This document shows, piece after piece, positions 1 through 12,300 of a stretch of 64,000 nucleotides of DNA. The translations under genes and the position numbers were made by a program. The stretch covers positions 253,501 to 317,500 of the forward strand of contig JAXRKP010000328.1 in NCBI GenBank assembly GCA_037039925.1, in the 5' to 3' direction. The notes under the pieces are model-generated. The model made no database searches. It was not told the DNA's origin and saw only the letters and a program-made list of their open reading frames with translations. How positions within the stretch are numbered: the stretch's first letter is position 1; each line of letters starts with the position of its first letter. This stretch comes from Doris montereyensis (Eukaryota > Mollusca > Gastropoda > Nudibranchia > Dorididae).

Positions 1-238
1 CATGGTCAAGCCTGGTTTATCGCAATTTCGGATAAATCAACAATTTTTCCGCTCCTGTCCTGTTGCAATTAACCAGTCAACTGTATCAAATTACTTTATT
101 TACACTCTTTCAAATTAGTTTCGCTTTTTCGTTGTCTTGTTAATTACAGTAATAGCCTTTGCACCAAATAAGTGCTTGTGTGTTGCTTACCTGCCAACTG
201 CCCCACTCATGAAAGTTTTATTTTCTTTATTTCCCCAG

Positions 239-327
239 TGTGACATCTGTGCCAACACATTTCTGATTGTAGACGAACCCGTTCACATGACATGTGCACA
301 TCGATTTTGCAAAGACTGTTGGGAGAG
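239..327 (+). CDS. ANKIB1: ANKIB1 exon: start of RING1
   Basis: Acceptor TTTCCCCAG precedes a TGT codon at 239, and donor AG|GTAACA follows 327. It encodes CDIC, then [10 protein letters not shown]: the first zinc-ligand Cys pair and the Cys-x-His and Cys-x2-Cys ligands of RING1. It ends in phase 2 (AG of an Arg codon), completed by the first G of the next exon. Upstream sequence 1-238 is the end of an intron. Confidence 0.93.
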
Positions 328-3300
328 GTAACATGCTTTGATGCTGACTGTTTCATTGTTTGAGCTGTTTTTAAGGATTAAAGCATTTTGAGAATTTTGG
401 TTTTGCAATATCGTTTAATGGTACTGAAGCTTTCTTTTCTTTTCTTTTTTTTCTTTTCTCAATCCTTTGTATGTTTATTATGTATCAAGGGGTGAATGTT
501 TGATTATAAGAAAGATATGTTTTTATATTGATCGTGGAAATATACCAATCCAGTCTGATGTTAAAGATAAAGATGGATTTATAGTTCATATCCCCGCACA
601 AGTGCAGGCTCACCGACTGTATCCCCAGCAGGCTATTTCATTCAAAGTCCTTCTCAACCCCCAGGGGAGCTTACAGTACACAAGCCTGTTTGGCGCTTCA
701 TACTAACTCTCAAACAAGATCTTTTTCTACCTATACTGCTATCGTTTGCTAAAAGGACGAATATCGGCAAATCATAATTTTACAGGAGAGCCAAAAAACT
801 GTTAGAGTTCATATCTCAGAGAGTTTTTAACATAGACCAATGAAATTTGACATGGGGTATCGTTATGTATGTCTTTCTTTTGTGTCTAAGGAAATATGAT
901 GTGCAAACTGGATCAAAAGTTATAAAGCACTTGTCCTTTTATGAGAAGTGAAGGAATGCTATTTTACCCGATCTCTTCTGAGAAAAGGACGAATATCGTA
1001 AATTGTCAAGGCGCGGAGATATGTCAAATACAGAACACATTTTCTGACAGAAAGACAAATAATGGAAAGATTATAGTATCGATTAATTCAATTTTAATCA
1101 AAACAATGAGTAAACAAATAGGAAAAACAATAGTAAATTGAAACCATCCTTACTAAGAGGTGAATATTGTGTAATGCAATGAATTTCTGATAAAAGTACA
1201 TTTATTTTTCCATTATACATTTGGTATGGAAAATAGCAGAACCTGTAATCTGTGTAAATGAAAACGCAAACATGTATTTATAATTGAAACATTTTGACAT
1301 AATAATATATCGCCTCCGGGCAGTGGACACGTAAGCACCTGTACGGGAAATAGATGATCCCGCCCTCCATGAGTCTCCTGCTGCCTTGCAGGTCGGTCTT
1401 GGCCGAAAAAAAGGCTACGGGAGTTTCAGGAAAACAACCTGCTGCCTTGCAGGCCGGTCTTGACTGACCAAAGGCTAAGGGAGTTAACCTTGATAGAAAA
1501 TAACAAGGCCTGGTAGGGGGCCTCAAGGTGGCAGCCCCACCATCTACCTAGGGTACAGTGGGCTAGTCCCCTTCTTATCCAAAACCTAACTGATGCAGAG
1601 AACTAAATATAATATACCCGGCTTGACCTTTCAACGACGAAAGTGGAAATGAACACGGACTGTGATTTTGGAACACGGAATGTTTGGCCAATAAATGGAA
1701 AAGAGATAGATCTAGTTGAAGAAATGGAAAAATTCAAAGTAGACATTTTGGCTATTACAGAAACAAAGAAAAAAGGACAAGGAATAGAAAATGTAGGACC
1801 AAATAATATTTTAATCTTCTGAGGAGTAGATGTCAAAGGTAGATCTAGAGCAGGAGTAGGTCTCCTAGTGCATAAAAGACGTGAAAGCTAGTAGAAAGCT
1901 GGACATTTATAAACCCACGGCTATTAGAGGTAAATATTAAACCAAAAGGACGAGAAATCAAATTATTAATAGCTTATGGACCAAACGAAGACGCCACTAA
2001 AGAAGAAAAAGATACCTTCGAAAACGATTTACAAATAGCTGCAGAGAATCTTAAACACAAACAGGAACTAATCATTTTAGGAGATTTAAACGCTAGAGTA
2101 AGCAACAATATAGAAACATCAGGAGGAGTAATAGGTAAAGAAGGAGAGACAACAACTTCTCCAAATGAAGAGAGACTAATAGATTTTTGCCTAAAGAATA
2201 ACATAAAAATAGCTAACACCTTTTTTCCTCTTAAAGATCCACAAATATACAAGAGTAAATGAAGACAGATGTGAAAAGTCCATGATAGACTACATAATAG
2301 TTAGCAGGTACCTGAAAGTGTCAGACTTTGCCCCATCTTTCCATATATCTACCATAGGTACCTGAATATGTCAGGCTTTGCCCCATCTTTCCATATAACT
2401 ACCATAGGTACCTGAATATGTCAGGCTTTGCCTCATCTTTCCATATATCTACCATAGGTACCTGCATATGTCAGGCTTTGCCTCATGTTTCCATATATCT
2501 ACCATAGGTACCTGAATATGTCAGGCTTTGCCCCATCTTTCCATATATCTACCATGGGTACCTGAATATGTCAGGCTTTGCCCCATCTTTCCATATATCC
2601 ACCATAGGTACTTGAATATGTCAGGCTTTGCCTCATCTTTCCATATATCTACCATAGGTACCTCAATATGTCAGGCTTTGCCTCATGTTTCCATATATCT
2701 ACCATAGGTACCTGAATATGTCAGGCTTTGCCTCATCTTTTAGTATATCTGCCATAGGTACCTGAATATGTCAGGCTTTGCCTCATCTTTCCATATATCT
2801 ACCATAGGTACCTGAATATGTCAGGCTTTGCCTCATCTTTCCATATATCTACCATAGGTACCTGAATATGTCAGGGCTTTCCCTCATGTTTCCATAGGTA
2901 TGAATATCTACCATAGGTACCTGAATATGTCAGGCTTTGCCTCATCTTTCAGTGTCAAATCTGTTTCCATAAGGTACCTGAATGTGTCAAACTTTGCCTC
3001 ATGTTTCCATATATCTGCCTTTGGTACCTGAATGTGTCAGGCTTTGCCTCATCTTTCCATCTATCTGCCTTAGGTACCTGAATGTGTCAAACTTGGCCTC
3101 ATTTTCCATATATCTGCCTTAGGTACCTGAATATGTCAAACTTGGCCTCATGTTTCCATATATCTGCCTTAGGTACCTGAATGTGTCAGGCTTTGCCTCA
3201 TGTTTCCATATATCTGCCTTTGGTACCTGAATGTGTCAGGCTTTGCCTCATCTTTCCATCTATCTGCCTTAGGTACCTGAATGTCAAACTTGCCTCATTT

Positions 3301-6300
3301 TCAAACTTGGCCTCATGTTTCCATATATCTGCCTTAGGTACCTGAATGTGTCAAACTTGGCCTCATGTTTCCATATATCTGCCTTTGGTACCTGAATGTG
3401 TCATCTAGGCTTTGCCTCCTCATTTTTCCATATATCTGCCTTAGGTACCTGAATGTGTCAAACTTGGCCTCATGTTTCATATATTTCCATCATCTTTCCA
3501 TCTATCTGCCTTAGGTACCTGAATGTGTCAAACTTGGCCTCATTTTTCCATATATCTGCCTTAGGTACCTGAATGTGTCAGGCTTTCCTCATCTTTCCAT
3601 ATATCTGCCTTAGGTACCTGAATGTGTCAGGCTTTCCCTCATCTTTCCGTATATCTGCCTTAGGTACCTGAATGTGTCAGGCTTTCCCTCATGTTTCCGT
3701 ATATCTGCCTTAGGTACCTCAATGTTAAAATTCAAGAAGGGGATGCTCACCACATCACATGTCCAGCCTATGACTGCACCATGCTTGTTCCAGTGGACAT
3801 CATTGAAGGCATTGTGTCGAGAGACATGGCCCGCCGATATCTGCAGTTTGACATCAAGGTTGGCTAACTTGTCTTCTTGGATTATTCAATGTTAGCGGTC
3901 TCTTAGTTATCTTTTTTAATTTTACCTTTTTCTTTTTTTCGCCCCCCCCTTTTTCATTTTCTTGTTTGCTCCTTTTTTTCTTCTTCGTTATTACCACATT
4001 GTGGACATCAATGAACCAGATATGTTCAAAAGCCCCTTCTGCTATTTTTTTTTTTACTGATTGTTATATCTATGTTTATGTTGTGCAATAATCCGGGTGT
4101 GGTCAATGGGTCTGTAGATCCACGTCGAGGAAATTGCTAGTGTGTACCATATTTGTATATGGTATACCTGAGGTTTTCTCTCTGTGTTGGGATATGCAGC
4201 TTACTTTTACCTGAAATGAAAATGAAAAAAAAACCAACAAATAAAACAATATTTCAGATGAACATTCTGATTTTTGTAGTGGGATTGGAATCATTACTCT
4301 CTTTACTTGAAAGATAAACCCTGTACTTTAGCACCACCTGAATCCACTTGTCATTGGCTTTGTCAATTGATTGCTGGATTTTTTTTTGCTTTGATGATGT
4401 AAAGAATCTACGTAAAGAGTAAAGAGATATATCCTTGTATTAGTTTAGAAAATAGTCTGAAGAAAGAGACTGTTGTGTTGTGTTCACACACAAACTCACA
4501 CACACATGGTTTACCAAAGATTTGCAAAGGATAAAGTAAACATACTGCTGTTCAATTCTCCAATTAAATTTCTTTCTCTCTGAAGGCCTTTGTGGACAGC
4601 AATCCAGACATGAAATGGTGTCCGTTTCCTGGCTGTGGTAGAGCAGTCAAGCTTCCAGAACTCGATGTGACCCGTGGTTCTGGAAATCGAAACAAGATTC
4701 CGTCTGATACGTCCCGTGGCGTTGACTGTGGTGTTGGGCATTATTTCTGTTGGTGAGAAAATTTGTTTTCTTACACTTGCCGTATTTGCAGAAAGGTCTG
4801 TAGGTCTTAGAAATACTTTAAGAATTAAGTTTTTAATAACATTTGTATGTGACTCCATGAAAAGGTATTTTTAATGTATTTTTCATAAATGTAGTTTGTT
4901 AATTATGACCCTAGATAAATCTTTAAATTTTGCTTTTGTGGCTCATATTGCCCGGGCAGTGGACAGGTAAGCACCTGTACGGGGGAGTAGATGACCCCGC
5001 CCTCCACGAGCTCCTGCTGCCTTGCAGGCAGATCTTGACTGACCAAAGGCTAAGGGAGTTAACCCTGACAGAAAATAACAACCTGCTGCCTTGTAGGCTG
5101 GTCTTGAATGACTAAAGGCTAAGAGAATTAATCCTGACAGAAAATAACAAGGCCTGGTAGGGGCCTCAAGGTAGCAGCCCCACCATCTACCTAGGGTACA
5201 GTGGGCTAATCCCCTCCTTATCGAAAACCAAACAGATTCAGAGAAATAAATATAATATAACTGGCTTGATCTTTCGAAGACGAACTTGGAAACGAACATG
5301 GACTGATTTTTGGAACAATAAATGGAAAAGAGTGAGAATTAGTTGAAGAAATGGAAAAATTCAAAGTACATATTTTAGGCATTACAGAAACAAAGAAAAA
5401 AGGACAAGGAATAGAAAATGTAGGACTGAAGCATATTTTAATGTTCTCAGGAGTAGATGTCAAAGATAGAGTTAGAGCAGGAGTAGGCCTCCTAGTGCAT
5501 AAAAGGCATGAAAAGCTACTAGAAAGTTGGAAATTTGTAAGCCCGCGGCTATTAGAGGAAAAATATCAAACCAAAAGGAAGAGAAACTAAATTATTAATA
5601 GCTTATGGACCAAACGTGGACGCAACTAAAGAAGAAAAAGATATCTTCGAAAACGATTTACGAATAGCTGCAGAGAATCTTAAACACAAACAGGAACTAA
5701 TGCTTTTAGGAGATTTAAACGCTAGAGTAGGCAAAAATATAGAAACATCAGGAGGAGTAATAGGTAAAGAAGGAGAGACAACAACTTCTCCAAATGGAGA
5801 GAGACTAATAGATTTTTGCCTAAAAAATAACATGAAAATAGCCAACACCTTTTTTCCTCATAAAGATATCCACAAATATACAAGAGTAAATGAAGACAGG
5901 TGTAAAAAATTCCATGATAGACTATATAATAGTTAGCAGTTCTCTTTTTTACAGTATATTGGATGCAAGACTAAACAGAGGAGCAGAAATATTTAGTGAT
6001 CATCACCTAGTGATTGCCAAAAATGAGATTACTGACTGAAGTAACCAGCAGAAAAGGAAAGAGAATAAGGCTACTAAACTCAAAATAGAGGAACTAAATA
6101 AACCAATAGTAAAAGAGATATACCAATCTAGAATAAAAAGATTTATCAGTGAAAGACAGATGGATCTGAATGATGGCACAATAGAAGAAAAGTGACAGAT
6201 GTATAAAGAAACACTCCTCAGTTGTACTGAAGAGGTGTGTGGTATGAAAACTTGCAAACAAAGACACCAGAGGATAGGATTGATTACGTGAAGAAAATAA

Positions 6301-9300
6301 CTATCGTCAAAGAGGAAGTTAGGAAAGCAAAACAGGAACAATGGGAAGAGTTTGGACAAAGACTTCAAGAAAGCTATCAAGGAAATCAAAAACTGTTCAA
6401 GGGGGCAATGAAGAGCAGGAGAAAGACCAAAGCATGCCCAATATGACAAATTAAGAATGTAAAAAAGGAGAAATAAGGAAAGAAGACAGTGAAATCGTGG
6501 AAACATGGAGAAAGCATTTTCACCAATTACTTAATCCCTCCAAAACGTATGAAACAAGGACTAAAGATCAATTAGTAAGAGTAACAAGTAATCCAGAGGA
6601 GACAGCTGAAGGTGTAAATATATCAATCGAAGAAATCCAAATAGCTATAAGAAAAGAGAAATTAGGAAAAGCCCAGGAGCAGATCAATTTTATCCATAAA
6701 TGATTAAAAACCAAGGGAGAGAGGCAGACAAACTACTACATGCAATATGCCAACAAGCATGAAAGTCCAAACAGGTGCCAGACGACTGGAAAAAGGGAAT
6801 GGTAGTACCAATATATAAGAAAGGATCAACTATGGAATGCTCAAACTATAGAGGGATATCAGTACGTAGCGTTCCAGGAAATGTATATGCCAGGATACTG
6901 GAAATGAGATTAAGGAAAAGAGTCGAGGATCAGATTGAAGAGCATCAGAGTGGATTTAGACCAGGAAAAAGTGTACAAAACCACATATTTACAATTAGAC
7001 AAATAATAGAAAAATTCCTTGAGAGAAACATTGACTTGCACCTGTGTTTTCTTGACTTAGAAAAGGCATATGACACTATGGCATTCCTTAAAAGGACACG
7101 ATGTAGACAAAATTTAATAGAAGCCATTAAAAGTTTTTCAATAAACCAACATGTGCAGTGAGAGTAGCTGGAAACATATGTGCAGAATTTGATGTAGATA
7201 TAGGAGTAAGACAGGGTTGTGTCCTAAGTCCTCTTTTGTTGATCACATTTATGGATTCAGTCGCAAAGGCATCCTCAAAAGTAAAGAAAATGAATGTAGG
7301 TATGTGAAGCTCAAACCAATAAATGTATCAATGCTTTCCTTTGTCGATGATTTAGTTCTGTTTGGAAAATCAGAAAGTGACCTTCAGTCGAATATCAACA
7401 TTATGAACAATGAAATAAATAAAAGAGGAATGAAAGTAAATGCAAAGAAAACCAAAACAATGCTAGAAACAAGGAAAGCTAAAACACAAAACCTTAAATT
7501 GGGCAGGGAGAATTTAGAACAAGTTCAAAGCTAAAATTACCTAGGAGTAATGATTGACTCAGAGGGAAAACTAAGAGAAGAAATCAGCCAGAGAATCCAA
7601 AATGCAAGTGCAATATATAACCATCTAGGAAAGGCATTTGTAGGTAAGCAAGAATTATCAACAAAAACCAAAATGGCAGTATACAATACAGTTTATTGTC
7701 CTACTCTCCTCCATGGCAGCGAAACCTGGACCTTAGTAGAGAATACAGGAGAGTACAGGCAGCTGAAATGAAATATCTAAGAAGAGTAGTAGGGAAAACT
7801 AAAAGAGACAAAATCAGAAACACAACAGTAAGAAATCAAACCAAAGCAGATAGCATAAAAACTAAGATAAAAACAAATCAATTGAGATGGTTTGGGCATT
7901 TAAACAGAATGAATGACAACAGAATAGCTAAATCAGTATACAGTGCTAAAGCCCAAGGTGAAAGACCAAAAGTCAGACCTCAGAGAAAGTGGGAAGAAGA
8001 TATAAAAGAGGCATTGAAGCATAGAAATTTAACTTTTTTTGGAAGGAAACAGAAAATGCCAGGACAGGGCATCCTGGAGAAAGATCATCTCAGGCATCTG
8101 AATCCATACACCGAAAGGTAGAATGGGAACAGATAAAGAAAGAAAGAATCCATACACCAAAAGGTAAAATGGGAACGGATAAAGAAAGAAAGAATCCATA
8201 CACCGAAAGGTAGAATGGGAACTGATAAAGAAAGAAAGAATCCATACACCAAAAGGTAGAATGGGAACTGATAAAGAAAGAAAGAATCCATACACCGAAA
8301 GGTAGAATGGGAACAGATAAAGAAAGAAAGAATCCATACAGCAAAAGGTAGAATGGGAACTGATAAAGAAAGAAAAAATCCATACACCGTAAAGGATAGA
8401 ATGGGAACTGATAAAGAAAGAAAGAATCCAAAAGGTAGAATGGGAACTGATAAAGAAAGAAAGAACCAAAAGGTAGAATGGGAACTGATAAAGAAAGAAA
8501 GAATCCATACACCAAAAGGTAGAATGGGAACAGATAAAGAAAGAAAGAACCCATACACCAAAAGGTAGAATGGGAACTGATAAAGAAAGAAAGAATCCAT
8601 ACACCAAAAGGTAGAATGGGAACTGATAAAGAAAGAAAGAATCCATACACCAAAAGGTAGAATGGGAACAGATAAAGAAAGAAAGAATCCATACAGCAAA
8701 AGGTAGAATGGGAACTAGATAAAGAAAGAAAGAATCCATACACCAAAAGGTAGAATGGGAACAGATAAAGAAAAAGAAAGAACCCATACACCAAAAGGTA
8801 GAATGGGAACTGATAAAGAAAGAAAGAATCCATACACCAAAAGGTAGAATGGGAACAGATAAAGAAAGAAAGAATCCATACACCAAAAGGTAGAATGGGA
8901 ACAGATAAAGAAAGAAAGAATCCATACAGCAAAAGGTAGAATGGGAAACAGATAAAGAAAGAAAGAACCCATACACCAAAGGTAGAATGGGAACTGATAA
9001 AGAAAGAAAGAATCCATACACCAAAAGGTAGAATGGGAACAGATAAAGAAAGAAAGAACCCATACACCAAAAGGTAGAATGGGAACAGATAAAGAAAGAA
9101 AGAATCCATACAGCAAAAGGTAGAATGGGAACAGATAAAGAAAGAAAGAATCCATATAGCAAAAGGTAGAATGGGAACTGATAAAGAAAGAAAGAATCCA
9201 TACAGCAAAAGGTAGAATGGGAACTGATAAAGAAAGAAAGAATGCATACACCAAAAGGTAGAATGGAAACTGATAAAGAAAGAAAGAATCCATACACCAA

Positions 9301-12300
9301 AAGGCAGAATGGGAACAGATAAAGAAAGAAAGAACCCATACACCAAAAGGTAGAATGGGAACAGATAAAGAAAGAAAGAATCCATACACCAAAAGGTAGA
9401 ATGGAAACTGATAAAGAAAGAAAGAATCCATACACCAAAAGGTAGAATGGGAACAGATAAAGAAAGAAAGAACCCATACACCAAAAGGTAGAATGGGAAC
9501 AGATAAAGAAAGAAAGAATCCATACACCAAAAGGTAGAATGGGAACTGATAAAGAAAGAAAGAATCCATACTGCAAAAGGTAGAATGGGAACAGATAAAG
9601 AAAGAAAGAATCCATACACCAAAAGGTAGAATGGGAACTGATAAAGAAAAGAAAGAATAAACCAAAAGGTAGAATGGGAACTGATAAAGAAAGAAAGAAT
9701 CCATACACCAAAAGGTAGAATGGGAACAGATAAAGAAAGAAAGAACCCATACACCAAAAGGTAGAATGGGAACTGATAAAGAAAGAAAGAATCCATTCAC
9801 CAAAAGTTAGAATGGGAACTGATAAAGAAAGAAAGAATCCATACACCAAAAGGTAGAATGGGAACAGATAAAGAAAGAAAGAACCCATACACCAAAAGGT
9901 AGAATGGGAACTGATAAAGAAAGAAAGAACCCATAATCGAAAGGTAGAATGGGAACTGATAAAAGAAAGAAAGAATCCATACACCAAAAGGTAGAATGGG
10001 AACAGATAAAGAAAGAAAGAACCCATACACCAAAAGGTAGAATGGGAACTGATAAAGAAAGAAAGAACCCATACACCAAAAGGTAGAATGGGAACTGATA
10101 AAGAAAGAAAGAATCCATACACCAAAAGGTAGTATGGGAACAGATAAAGAAAGAAAGAACCCATACACCAAAAGGTAGAATGGGAACTGATAAAGAAAGA
10201 AAGAATCCATACACCAAAAGGTAGAATGGGAACAGATAAAGAAAGAAAGAATTCATACACCAAAAGGTAGAATGGGAACAGATAAAGAAAGAAAGAATCC
10301 ATACAGCAAAAGGTAGGACAGATAAAGAAAGAAAGAACCCATACACCAAAAGGTAGAATGGGAACTGATAAAGAAAGAAAGAATCCATACACCAAAAGGT
10401 AGAATGGGAACAGATAAAAAAGAAAGAACCCATACACCAAAAGGTAGAATGGGAACTGATAAAGAAAGAAAGAATCCATACACCAAAAGGTAGAATGGGA
10501 ACTGATAAAGAAAGAAAGAAAACACCAAAAGGTAGAATGGGAACAGATACACCATAAAAGGTAGAATGGGAACTGATAAAGAAAGAAAGAATCCATACAC
10601 CAAAAGGTAGAAGAACAGATATAACCAAAAGGTAGAATGGGAAAGATAAAAAAGAACCCATACACCAAAAGGATAAAGAAAGAAAGAAGAATGGGAACTG
10701 ATAGAGAAAGAAAGAACCCATACATCAAAAGGTAGAATGGGAACTGATAAAGAAAGAAAGAACCCATACATCAAAAGGTAGAATGGGAACAGATAAAGAA
10801 AGAAAGAACCCATACAGCAAAAGGTAGAATGGGAACTGATAGAGAAAAAAGAACCCATACATCAAAAGGTAGAATGGGAACTGATAAAGAAAGAAAGAAC
10901 CCATACATCAAAAGGTAGAATGGGAACTGATAAAGAAAGAAAGAATCCATACACCAAAAGGTAGAATGGGAACTGATAAAGAAAGAAAGAATCCATACAT
11001 CAAAAGGTAGAATGGGAACTGATAAAGAAAGAAAGAAAGGCTCAAATTTCTTTCATAAATTGAAACTAAGATGTCTGGCTTTTATAATCCAGTGTGTGGA
11101 TCGGACTTCCTATGAGTAGATTTATGTTTTGATACTACATTAAGATAAGTTGTAGCAGGGCTGCAGTACATTCACTCAGTGTATTTATAATGTGCCTTGT
11201 TTTTGTTTAAACGCACATGAAATAGAAATTAAAAAGAATAACAACAGCAGCAAAACAAACCAACTGACAGCTTAAACTTTTCGCTGTAACATAAATGTGC
11301 CACTTGTGGATGACGTAATAATGATTTTATGAGAAATATATTTGAGGCTTTGCATTATACGATGTGTGGAGGAATGCACTACATTCTAGCTGCTTTGGGG
11401 GGGGGTTTCTGAGAATTGTTTTTGTTATTATTTGATATAGTACCATTGTACTCGGCATGGCTAAATTAGCTGAAAAAGATATTCATTTTTTTAATTTTAT
11501 GATGTGGTTGCCAAAGGACCGCCGCCATCTTTGATATTTATTGTGAAAATGACAAGAACTTCATTTCAAATAGGCTTTTTCAGTTATGAACAAATTAGGC
11601 TATAACTTTGCACACGCATTTTTCGGTTCAATATCAGCCTGCACCCAATAGCAGTTTTGGATAAATTAAACTGTTTTGATTTTATGAATTATTTTTGAAA
11701 ATGCAACTAGAGTGAAGTCGCCGGCACTCGCACACTAACGGTCGGAAGGGGCATGTCACTCTTGTAACTTACGCTCTTTGTGCTTGATCCTGAATTTGAT
11801 GCTACCATGTTTAAGAGTTATCTTTTCCTGAGCGAGAGGTGGCGTGTCGAGCCCATTGTGTGATTGACTTTCGCACACAACCCTTTTCCGCACGACCATT
11901 ATGGTTCCCCCCCGTCTCGCACGGCAAACTTGAGAGTTGCCTGAAGTCGCACAGCCTGTGCTCCGGCACTCGCACAGTCTCAAAGTGCACTGTAAATGAC
12001 CCCGATTTATGATTGAATCCAAAGTTTTGATACAATTTAGCTCAGTTAAAAGCTTTGAGGGTTGTTTCATTGCTAACAATGGCTAACTCACCCCCAAAAC
12101 AGTTCCGTAACCCTCGCACAATTAATTTACTCATAATTAATTTATTCATGTCACACAGCTAGCGCCAGCAGTTACCCACTCACTCTCAGACACCTTAATT
12201 AAAACACATGATGTCTCACAGACAGCACCGGCAGTCACACACTGTAGTGTAAAACAGAAGAGCTGAGAAACAAATGTTGGATATAAAAGTCATGATTTTA

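Noticed and set aside
8029..10858. Minus-strand open frame of 912 codons plus overlapping frames, predicting a hydrophobic repetitive protein
   Set aside because: It is the 46-bp array read backwards. No unit contains a stop on that strand and 46 is not a multiple of 3, so all frames show the same 46-residue period. The array derives from a LINE tail.
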